Shown here piece after piece: positions 43,874-53,607 of a DNA stretch of 64,000 nt. The notes beneath the pieces were generated by a model. It did no database searches. It was not told the origin of the DNA and saw only the letters and a program-made list of their open reading frames with translations. The translations under genes and the position numbers were made by a program. Each line of letters opens with the position of its first letter. Within the stretch, counting starts at the first letter, position 1. Source of the DNA: Argyresthia goedartella (Eukaryota; Arthropoda; Insecta; Lepidoptera; Argyresthiidae); the NCBI GenBank assembly GCA_949825045.1, contig OX463807.1, forward strand, positions 12,859,501 through 12,923,500. The letters run 5' to 3'.

Positions 43874-45436
43874 GTGGGTCAATTGTTCGACCTATTGTCT
43901 GAGGCGGCTTCGAGTCTGTTCGAGGCTGAAGCAGCAGTGCGGGATTTGTGGTGCGCGGCTGAATATTTTGACGAAGCTTTATACCAAGCAGACCAAGAAA
44001 AGGCGATGAATTACAAAATTCGCTGGCACAAGGTCAGGTCAATGTTTTCGAACAAGCTACCGCGCATCGATAGTGCATCCTCACTACACTCTGCAGAATC
44101 TAGCAGTAAACCTAAATCTGGCAAGCAGCGACTTCCTTCCTTGCCTAAGTTGGAGCTGATCAAATTTGACGGTAATGTCAACTCTTGGTTGTTGTTCTGG
44201 GGACAATTTCAGAAGATACACAAGGATCCAGCTATGGACTCCAGTGACGAATTCCAATATCTAGTGCAGTCTATGACCCCTAATAGCAGCGCGCGACAGC
44301 TGGTCGAAAGCTACCCACCGTGTGCAGAAAACTACGGGAAAGCGGTCGAAGCCCTAAAGGCACGCTTTGCGAGAGACGACGTTCTCATCGAGACGTATGT
44401 CAGAGGTTTATTGTCTTTAATGCAGCGCAAAGAAGAGCCAACCGACTTATCGAATCTCTACTACAACTTTCAAACATACCTGCAGGCACTGGATACTCTC
44501 GGCGTGACAAAGGACAAGTATGCATCGATGCTGTTTCCCATGATCGAGTCAGCACTACCTGAGCACATTCTTCGTGCATGGCATCGCAGTCGTCCAGACG
44601 CCAGAGACCTAGCAAACCTGATGCAGTTCCTTAGACAAGAGGTAGAATCTGAAGAGAGAATTCGTCTTGCAAGGTACGAGTTGGATGAAACAAAGATTGT
44701 AGAGCCAAGGCCACCCACCGCGTGTTTTGTGGCAGAAACTAAACGAAGCAAGGAAGGTTTCCCCAAACAAACGATATCATCGTGCGTATGGTGCGGCAAA
44801 GACGGCCACTCAGCTGTTGAATGTTATAAAGCAGCTAAAATGACAATACAAGAGCGTGCAGAATTCATTAAAGCTAAGAAAGCGTGCTCAATTTGCTTGA
44901 AAAGCAATCATTTTGCAAAAATATGCAAGAGTTTTCCCAAATGTTTGTTCTGCAAGAAACGACATTTCACCATAATGTGCGCAGAAATGGCGGCTGATAG
45001 CTGCAATAAACAAGAGGAAACATCGAGCAACTTGTCGTGTCAATTAAAGACGTCAACCACTACTTTACTCCAAACACTAGTAGTTAAAGTCGTACACGGC
45101 AAGAAAGAGGTCTGTATCAGAGCACTGGTTGACAGCGGCGCTCAAAGGTCTTATTTGAAAACAGACATTATACAGAATCTTGGCCTAAAACCTTCTAGGA
45201 AAGAGGTAATGACACATTGTTTGTTCGGCGGGTTTGAGACGAAAGAAGAAGAATGTCAAGTGTTTGACATCTGCGTCAAGAATATTCAAAACAACTTTTA
45301 TACGTATTTATCTGTTGTAGAACAAACAAATATTTGTCGTTTTTTACCTAAAATTAAGTCATCTGTAATAATTGAGCAACTGCGTCAAAACAATATCGCT
45401 CTAAATTACTCGATGATTGACTCCCCAACGAGGTAA
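43874..45436 (+). pseudogene. gag: BEL-2 Gag and protease start
   Basis: A 520-codon open frame. It lacks an ATG at its start (GTG at 43874; an upstream stop in frame), so the initiator may be lost. Domains: DUF1759-type Gag region (LELIKFDGNVNSW near residue 95), three zinc knuckles (CVWCGKDGHSAVEC, CSICLKSNHFAKIC, CLFCKKRHFTIMC, residues about 304-370), then aspartic protease with ALVDSGAQRSY near residue 416. A frameshift near 45425 ends the frame; the protease continues in the next piece. Confidence 0.88.
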
Positions 45437-47325
45437 ATTTGTTGATTGGAGCTGATTTCTCTGGCTTACTGTTGACTGGTGACGTGATACAGCTAGAGAA
45501 TAATTTAACCGCAATAAACACTAAATTGGGATGGACCGTACAAGGTTCTATATCAGGGCTTTATAGTTCTGTGACAAACTCGACAACGACACTTCACTGC
45601 CTAACAAAGATTGATATTACAGATTTATGGACTTTGGAGGTGATAGGTATAAGGGATCCCGCAGTACAAGCAACCAAGTCTGCCCGCGACGAAGAGATTC
45701 TTAAATCTTTTAGAGACAATATCAAGGTTAATGAGAAAGGTCGTAACGAGGTGAGTTTGCCATGGCGTGATGTTCCGCGTCCATAAACAAACTATAATCT
45801 AGCCAAGAAGAGGATGGATAGCACCATGACTCGTCTCAAACAACTTGGTAAGCTTAATGATTATGACAATGCATTTCGCGAGTGGTTAGAGTTAAACATA
45901 ATCGAAGAAGCGCCTGACCAGTCCATTCAAGGTCACTATCTTGCGCATCATCCGGTCATAAAAGTGTCCAGTTTGACAATGAGGATCCGCCCAGTTTTTG
46001 ATGGCTCAGCCAGAGATAGGAATGGAATATCCTTAAATTCGTGCCTAGAAAAAGGTATGAACCTTCTCGAACAAATTTCTAATCTGTTGATCGATTTCAG
46101 GAGAAACAAATTTGGAGTGACAGCCGACATAGCGAAGGCATTTCTTCAAATTTCACTCGTTCCAGAAGATCGAGATTATCTTAGGTTCTTGTGGTGGTCC
46201 AAGATGGATGAAGAAGGCAGCAGGATGATCACATACCGCCACAGACCCGTCGTTTTTGGAGTAAAATCTAGCCCATTCCATCTCGTAGCTACCATCAATC
46301 ACCACCTAGATACTTGTGCGGAACGATTCAGTGAAACTACGATGAAATTGAAGAAATCGTTTTACGTAGACAATTGCGTCACTAGTTTGGATACTGAGTA
46401 ATATTTAGAGAAGTTCATGAGCGAATCCAAGGAGGTAATGCTTAGCGGTATGTTTGACCTTAGAGGTTGGATCACGAGTCCCTTCATTGTTGACAATAGT
46501 GTGGAAACACCTCGATATTAGGAGTAATTTGGAATGTCAAAAATGATAACTTACAGTGCAACGTTAGTTTCTACAATGTTGATATAAAACTGACAAAAAG
46601 AACATTATTATCGGTAGCACAAAAAGTTTTCGATCCAATTGGAGTAACCTGCCCCACGACAATAGTCCCCAAAATGATTATGCAAAAGGCGTGGCGTCTG
46701 AAGCTTTCTTGGGATGAAGAATTACCCGATATTTTGGCTAAGATTTTAGAAAATGGTTGGAACAAGCTTATGTCATCATCGATTTCATTATCCCCAGACG
46801 GCTTACAAGTATGTCCATAAAGGAGTGTGAAACCTCCTTACACGTGTTTTCTGATGCAAGTAAGGACGCTTATTCTGCCTGCATATTTTTGCGATCAAAA
46901 GTAGGTGATAAGGTTAATTTAAGCCTTGTTCTAGCTAAGTCGAGAGTTACGCCAGTTGATAAAATTACTATTCCGAGACAGGAGCTGATTGCTGCTACAC
47001 TTGCTAGCCGGCTATTTGTAACAGCTATTGAATCGTTAGCTATACCGAACTTAGTCGTACATTATTGGTCAGACTCAAGCGTAGTACTCACATGGATCAA
47101 ATGCGATGGACCATGGAGCGTATTTGTGTCCAACCGTGTCAGGGAGATAAGAAATCTGAGTTCTACCTCTGCATGGAAACATGTTCCAGGTCATCTAAAC
47201 CCCGCAGACCTGCCTTCCAGGGGTGTGGACCCGATGGGACTCTTGGAAAGTAAATGGTGGGAGGGTCCAGCGTGGTTACGGCTTGACGAAGAATATTGGC
47301 CAGCTACAGACTTTGATTATTAATT
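45437..47325 (+). pseudogene. pol: BEL-2 pol: protease end, RT, RNase H
   Basis: Pieces: 45439-45786 (protease end, LLIGADFSGLL), a stop TAA 45784-45786 in frame, 45814-46401 (RT; RPVFDGSARDRNG, VTADIAKAFLQI, FYVDNCVTS near 46360), a stop, a shifted piece 46520-46800 (SVAQKVFDPIGV) and 46757-47323 (RNase H: HVFSDASKDAY, YWSDSSVVL, WKHVPGHLNPADLPSRG). The YVDN variant seems to be normal in some BEL families (from memory). The gene is then cut by element C. Confidence 0.85.
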
Positions 47326-47647
47326 ATTATACTTTATTGCATATACACATTAGTGGACAATTACAAACATAGTTAGTAAACAAAGGCGTGCTTATCTCTA
47401 TATAGAGATTTCTTCCAGCAAACCCAGGGCTGACAGGGAAAAATAGTTTCATGCGAAGGGATAGACCTATTATGCACAACATATAAAAAAAACTAAACAT
47501 CAGAGTGACTTTAATATATTTATAATAAATTACTTACATATTTACACATATAAATAAATGAGAACCTACATAATAATATAATACCTATAAATACTATATT
47601 TAAATATCAATAAATACCTATACAATATATAAATAAAATATAATCTA

Positions 47648-50492
47648 CTACAGAAGAGAAAGGTAATGTTCCTTCAAACTACTTTTGAAGATGTTAAGAG
47701 ATGGACTGTCCCTGACGGTGCTGGGGAGTTTGTTCCAGAGCTTGATAGCCCGGAGTCGGAACCCATGTTCATATGCGACAGTTTTATGTTGCGGTGTTGT
47801 GAGCAGCGACCGAGTGTGAGGTCTCCGAGGCCTATCTGAAGAAAGAAAAGTGAACGAATCACGTAAGAAGCCAGGGTAATGAGGATTATGTAAAATCTTA
47901 AAGAGAGTGAAGAGGATGTGGGAATCCCGGCGAAGACGGATTGGAAGCCACTTCAGATCCCTGCGATACTGAGAAACATGGTCAAATTTGCGCAAACCGA
48001 AAATAAACCGAATCCCAAGATTTTGAAGTCGCTCGAGTTTGTCCAGTTGCTCTTCGTTTGCGCTGATCCAGCAGACATCTGCGTAGTCAATGAGGGGAAG
48101 TAACAGAGATTGGGCGAGTGTAATTTTGGTCTGAAGAGGTAAGAAGTGCTGAAGTCGTCTGAGAGAGTAAAACGTAGCGAAGACACGCCTACTAACCTCG
48201 CAGACATGCGCTGACCAAGACAGCAGGTTATCGAAGATGACTCCGAGATTTTTGGCCTTGGAGCTGTAGGGAATTACGATTCCATCGTACATTATGGGTG
48301 CAGTGGACATATGCTGTAACACTTGGAGAGAGTGCCTGGACCCGATAATCATTGACTGCGACTTACAAGGATTGACGAGTAGCCCGTGTGACAGAGCCCA
48401 ATCCCTGATACACTCAAGATCAGCATTCAGCAAGGCCACAGCAGAGTTAACATCACAGGGAGAAAAATGACGGTAAATTTGGAGATCATCGGCATAGAGA
48501 TGATAAGAGGAAGAGAGAGTATCTGAGATAGAATTTATGAAGACAGAAAAGAGAAGAGGGGACAGGATACCACCCTGAGGCACCCCTGCAAAAAGGTCGC
48601 ACCATTCTGTTGAAGTCTCCTCGGACCTTATACGCTGCTGACGACCTCTCAGGTAGGAGTCGAACCAGCTGGCTGAGGCCGGGGAGACATTCAGAGACTT
48701 CAGTATCTCAACGAGGATGTCGAAATCAACACAGTTGAATGCGCTGCTGAAGTCAAGTAGCGCTAGTACGGTGAGCTGTTTCTCGTCCATAGCCAACTGA
48801 ATGTCGTCAGTGACTTTGAGTAAGGCCGTAACGGTACTATGACCCGGCCTGAATCCCGACTGGAATCGATTCAGCAGACAGTGAGACGTAAGGTAGGAGG
48901 AAAGCTGGGAGTGGACAATGGATTCTAGGACTTTGGAAAGCATAGGCAGGATAGAAATAGGACGATACTCTTTGAAAGAGGAGGGGTTTGAGGATTTGGG
49001 TAAAGGTATGACTAATGCTTTTTTCCACACATAGGGGAAAGAACAGCTAGAGAGAGAGTGATTTATAATGTGTGTGATAGCGGGAAGAATATAATCGAGC
49101 ACGTTGCTGATCATATTAGAGCAGATGCAATCATCACCTACAGCTTTCGATGAGATAGCCAGCACCGCCTTCTTAACTGTGTTAATTCCGACTGGACTGA
49201 AGTCGAAAGGAGTGGAGGTCAACGCCGGCCTGGAGCGGAGCCCATGCAGAGTGGCATCCTTAACGATGGGATCCATAACGACTGGGGGAGCCGAGAAAAA
49301 TCTGTTAAGACCGTTGAGATCGACGTCACCAACCATTTGATTCTGGGGCTTACCGACACCTAGAGATCTCAGGAATTTCCACACTTCGGAAGGGGTGTAG
49401 TTTTGAATGCACTCAAAGATGTGGCGACGCTTGGCATCACGGCACATACGGTTACAACGGTTCTGGAGGCATTTGTAGGCAGCAAAATTATCGTCGGTGG
49501 GTTCCTTTTTATGCTGATATTTAGCTCGGTTCCGTTTAGCCATCAACCGTTTGATGGGGTCCGTGAGCCAAGGCGCAGGAAGGTGTTTTACTTTGACCTT
49601 TTTGATGGGTGCGTGTTTGTCAAATAGTCCCAGAATAATTGTGTTGAAATGGTGGATCTTGTCGTCAACGGCCTCACTAGAAATGACAGGTGACCAATCG
49701 ATTGATGATGCATCAGATTGGAGTAACGATGGATCAATGCCCTTAAAGCTACGAAGATAGATAAATTTGGCTCTGTTCTTGGGAGACTTGACCTTATAGG
49801 AGAGATAAACCAGGTCATGATAAGAAAAAGGAGAATTAAATTGACCGTGGGCAGCAACTTTGTCTATATCAGATGATATCATGATATCAAGGAGAGAGGG
49901 AGTACAATGTGGTTGACAATGAGTCGCATTTAGAGGGAGAATATGCAAGTTGAATGAATTGACAATAGACCGGAGTTGGGCCGAGCGGGAATCATTTTTA
50001 AGAAGACATGTATTAAAGTCGCCGAGGATTAGGACATCATTATAAAGAGGAGTCAGCTCATTGAGCAGGGACTCGAAGGAATCGAAGTAATTGATGAGAA
50101 GCGAAGGACTGTAGAGAACACCGAGCAGAACTTTACTATGGTGAAGACAGATTTCAAGGAAAAGATGTTCAGCAGATTCAGAGTACTCACTCGGGGAGAC
50201 ACTCACAACTTTGCAGGATATGTCCGAACGAAGGAAAATAGCTACACCACCACCAGCTTTTCCAACTCTATCGTTCCGATACAGCTGGTATCCAGGTAGT
50301 GAATACATGGTGGAAGGCATAGAAGGTTTTAGGAAAGATTCAGAAATAAGTATACCATCCACATGTTTTGTGCTGAACGCTTCGAGAAGGTCTGGGTAAC
50401 TAGAGTGGATGCTTTGGGCATTGATATGAACAATATTTAAGTTACCCTCCAGGCCAACAAAGACAGTCCTCAGTTTGGCGGATAGCGGTTCC
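47648..50492 (-). pseudogene. ORF2 of CR1-like element C (endonuclease-RT), main part
   Basis: About 948 codons are open on the minus strand, ending at stop 47648-47650. Endonuclease: NIVHINAQSIHSSYPDLL, GILISESFLKP (Glu), ILGDFNTCLL (Asp), SYHDLVYLS (His). RT: KEYRPISILPMLSK, LALLDFSSAFNCVD, GVPQGGILSPLLFSVF and YADDLQIYR (near 48495). C-terminal region ends FKSSLKEHYLSLL. The first 29 codons lie at 57443-57357 beyond BEL-3. Except for that insertion no lesion is visible. It nicks target DNA and reverse-transcribes the element RNA. Confidence 0.92.
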
Positions 50493-50497
50493 ACCAC

Positions 50498-50772
50498 TGA
50501 AAATGGGTGCCCCAAATAATAGGTGTTTAGTTTTATCTGAAGATATTTAATTCGGTTTGTACAAGGTATTCGCAGCTCGGGCTCTAATGCGAGAATGGTG
50601 GTTAAATCGAGTTGAACGGAATTTATAAGATATGGTTAATTAGCGCCATCTAGCCTTTATTAGTCGAACCACCTCTAAAGGTATTGATTTAGGGTATAGT
50701 TGTGGGTGAGGTGGTTCGTACTATGGAAGACTAGATGGCGCTGTACATTGATGCTATGATGTCATTTTGACA
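50498..50772 (-). repeat. 3' LTR of BEL-3 (275 bp)
   Basis: Plus-strand bounds TGAAAATGGG...TTTTGACA; identical by eye to 57077-57351. An internal inverted pair GCGCCATCTAG...CTAGATGGCGC (about 50642-50652 and 50732-50742) is present in both copies. Confidence 0.95.
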
Positions 50773-51042
50773 TACTCCAGAGCGCCTAAACTCTACTAGG
50801 TATACAAATATAACTGTAATTTATGAATGTGACTAGCTAATTTATTAATAGATTTATGTATACTCCTAGCGTTCTGTTTTAGTTACCTACCTAGAAAGAT
50901 TCTAGATCTTATGAAGAAAACACAAGAGAAGTATTTTTTTATTAAGTAGGCAGTAGTTAATTAGGTTACATTTCACTTGTTTGTGTAATAAAGTGATTAA
51001 TTAATTATATAGTCCCTGTCTACCTACACTGATTACTTAGAA

Positions 51043-53607
51043 CTAATAGTCGGTATCTGACAGAGAAATAGGTAAGGGGCAAATATTATTGAAGGCTCGT
51101 TTGATAAGGCCTTTTGTTGTTTGGATGACGGCGACCCTCGTTTCGCCATCTTGACCGTCTTGTGTCTTCGCGATGCGTCCCAACTTCCACTGGCAGGGTG
51201 GTAAGCGATCGTCCTTCACCAGCACGATTGAGCCGACGGTGAGGTTAGGTCCCTTTGTGCTCCTCCACTTGCACCTCTGCTGTAGGAGACCCAGGTACTC
51301 TCGAGACCACCGCTTCCAGAAGTCCTGTTGTATCTGTTGGAGTTGTTGGAAGTGATTTAACTTATTCCTTGATACATCTTGGTATTCGTAGTCCGCCAGA
51401 GACGTGTACGATCTACCGATCAGAAAGTGAGCTGGCGTAAGAATGGGAAAATCATCATTATTAGCATTAGGTATGGGACACAATGGGCGCGAGTTTAATA
51501 TTGCCTCAATTTGAGTAAGAACCGTAGAGAATTCTTCAAATGTTAATAAGGCTTGACTTAATACCCTCTTAAGATGAAGCTTACAGCTGCCAATTGCAGC
51601 TTCATGTAGGCCGCCTAGATGCGGGCTGTAGGGGGGTAAGAATTTCCAGGAAATACCTTCGTTTGCAAGGAAGTTGGTAAGTTCGCTAAAATTTTCGTTT
51701 AGGTATCTGTATAGTTCTACTAAATCATTATTTGCTCCACGGAATGTGGTCGAGTTGTCACTTACCATTTGACTTGGTTTACCTCTTCTGCATATGAATC
51801 GCCGGAAGGCGGCAATAAAGGCTTGTGATTCTAAACCTGAAACCAACTCAATGTGAACTGCCCTTGTCGATGAGCAAACAAACATAGCTATCCAACATTT
51901 GTAAGACTTGAAACCACGCCCCCTTCTATCTCGAATTGAATAGGGCCCAGCATAATCACAAAATGTTGTGTGGAATGGCGGTGAAGGAGTAGTTCTTATT
52001 GTAGGTAGTTGACCCATAATGGGTACGTGTATGAGTGGTTTTGCTTTGAAACATGTAACGCATTTGTGTACAATTTTGTTAGCCAGACCTTTTCCATTTA
52101 ATGGCCAGTACTGCTCTCTCATGCATGCTAGCAGTAGCTGTGGACCACAATGGAAGAGTTTGATATGCATGTTTCTCATTATAGTTTCAGTGAGTATGTG
52201 TTTTGGATGCAAAATTATAGGATGTTTTTTAGTTTCGGGAATGTTTGATAGGTTTAACCTTCCTCCAACTTTCAACAGGCCATCTTCAAAAAACGGGTTA
52301 AGGCATTTAATATTTGATGACGTTGGTATTGATTTATTCTGACTTAAAAGTTTGTATTCAATAGGTAGTGATGTTATTTGTGCGCGCATAATTAGTTTAT
52401 GCATCGAATCATTTAATTCTTGAACGGACAGCGGTCCGCTTATTTTATTACAAGGATTTTGTAGGTTATTGATGAATCGCAGAGTATAGGCAAACACTCG
52501 CGATAATTTTTTGTCGTTTGAATATTTATGAAACAATTTATCTATGAAATTATTCTCGATGTTTGTTGGGTTAACTAAGGATATAGTTTGTTCTGTGTCC
52601 TTTGTTTGTCTTTGTGTGTTAGTTTGATTGTGCAGAGGCCACTGCGCCGTTTGACCAGATAGCCAGGCGGGACCCGACCACCACAGATTGCTTTTTCTTA
52701 ATGTATGAGGTTGAATTCCTCTCGATATAATGTCAGCTGGATTTTCAGCCGAACACACCCAATGCCAGTCTTCGATCTTGGTTAATCTCTGAATTTCCGC
52801 TACTCTGTTACTGATGAAAGTACCTAGTTTAGGTGGCGGTGTTTTTATCCACGCCAATACCACCTGTGAGTCAGACCATAGGTATATTTTACTGACTCGT
52901 TTGGCAAGGTTATTGCCTTGTGATTCCATTACTTGTGATAACAATACCGCTGCGCGTAATTCTAAGCGGGGTATTGTTTCCTCTCTAGCAATTCTAGACT
53001 TTGTGCATAACAAATGCACCTGTATATTACCTAAATTATCAATGGAACGTAAATAAATTGCAATTCCGTAACATGTTTTTGAACTATCTGCAAACCCATG
53101 CAGTTCTAGTGTTACGTGATTGTTTATGATTGTGCGTCTCGGTATGGATAGATTGTTTAAAGAAAATAGACTCCTATAGTAAGATATCCATTCTCTTGTT
53201 AAAGCGGGCGATAGGGTTTCGTCCCATGAAGTTTTATCCTGCCATAGTTTTTTAATAAAACATTTAGCTGTCACTAAAACGGGACTAATTAAGCCCGTAG
53301 GATCATAGATAGCTGAAATTATAGACAGGACCTTTCTTTTCGTAAGTCGATCTGGCATTGGTTGTTCTTTGAATGAGAATTGTAAACAATCTGTGTGGCT
53401 GCACCATGTGATACCTAATAGTTTGTGTGTGTTATTTCCGCTCTCGGTCGGATTTGTTGAGTCGGTGTTACATACCTTTTTTAATATGGTTTTTGAGTTC
53501 GACTTCCATTTTCGTAGATTGAAGCAGGCTGTACGCAGGATGGCCGCTACTTGCGTTGCTGTCTCGATTAGCGCTGCTTCGTCGTCGCCTCCATAGATCC
53601 AGTCATC
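51043..53607 (-). CDS. pol: BEL-3 pol: RT end, RNase H, integrase
   Basis: The frame is open on the minus strand from the RT active site (DDWIYGGDDEAAL near 53600) to the stop at 51043-51045; the first ATG is at 53358. Domains: RNase H (LHGFADSSKTCYGIA, LWSDSQVVLAW), integrase zinc domain (H...H...C..C near 52150-52050), core (D in TFCDYAGPY, D in VSDNSTTF, E in GGLHEAAIG) and DUF5641-like end (SIVLVKDDRLPP). All integrase residues are present. It is out of frame with the upstream gag-pro-RT part by one base. Confidence 0.9.
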   Translation of the reverse strand, partial: DDWIYGGDDEAALIETATQVAAILRTACFNLRKWKSNSKTILKKVCNTDSTNPTESGNNTHKLLGITWCSHTDCLQFSFKEQPMPDRLTKRKVLSIISAIYDPTGLISPVLVTAKCFIKKLWQDKTSWDETLSPALTREWISYYRSLFSLNNLSIPRRTIINNHVTLELHGFADSSKTCYGIAIYLRSIDNLGNIQVHLLCTKSRIAREETIPRLELRAAVLLSQVMESQGNNLAKRVSKIYLWSDSQVVLAWIKTPPPKLGTFISNRVAEIQRLTKIEDWHWVCSAENPADIISRGIQPHTLRKSNLWWSGPAWLSGQTAQWPLHNQTNTQRQTKDTEQTISLVNPTNIENNFIDKLFHKYSNDKKLSRVFAYTLRFINNLQNPCNKISGPLSVQELNDSMHKLIMRAQITSLPIEYKLLSQNKSIPTSSNIKCLNPFFEDGLLKVGGRLNLSNIPETKKHPIILHPKHILTETIMRNMHIKLFHCGPQLLLACMREQYWPLNGKGLANKIVHKCVTCFKAKPLIHVPIMGQLPTIRTTPSPPFHTTFCDYAGPYSIRDRRGRGFKSYKCWIAMFVCSSTRAVHIELVSGLESQAFIAAFRRFICRRGKPSQMVSDNSTTFRGANNDLVELYRYLNENFSELTNFLANEGISWKFLPPYSPHLGGLHEAAIGSCKLHLKRVLSQALLTFEEFSTVLTQIEAILNSRPLCPIPNANNDDFPILTPAHFLIGRSYTSLADYEYQDVSRNKLNHFQQLQQIQQDFWKRWSREYLGLLQQRCKWRSTKGPNLTVGSIVLVKDDRLPPCQWKLGRIAKTQDGQDGETRVAVIQTTKGLIKRAFNNICPLPISLSDTDY

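Noticed and set aside
47648..50515. 955-codon frame taken as a complete ORF2 starting at 50515
   Set aside because: The first codons (50515-50498) are LTR sequence of BEL-3; the true start is ATG 57443 on the other side of BEL-3.
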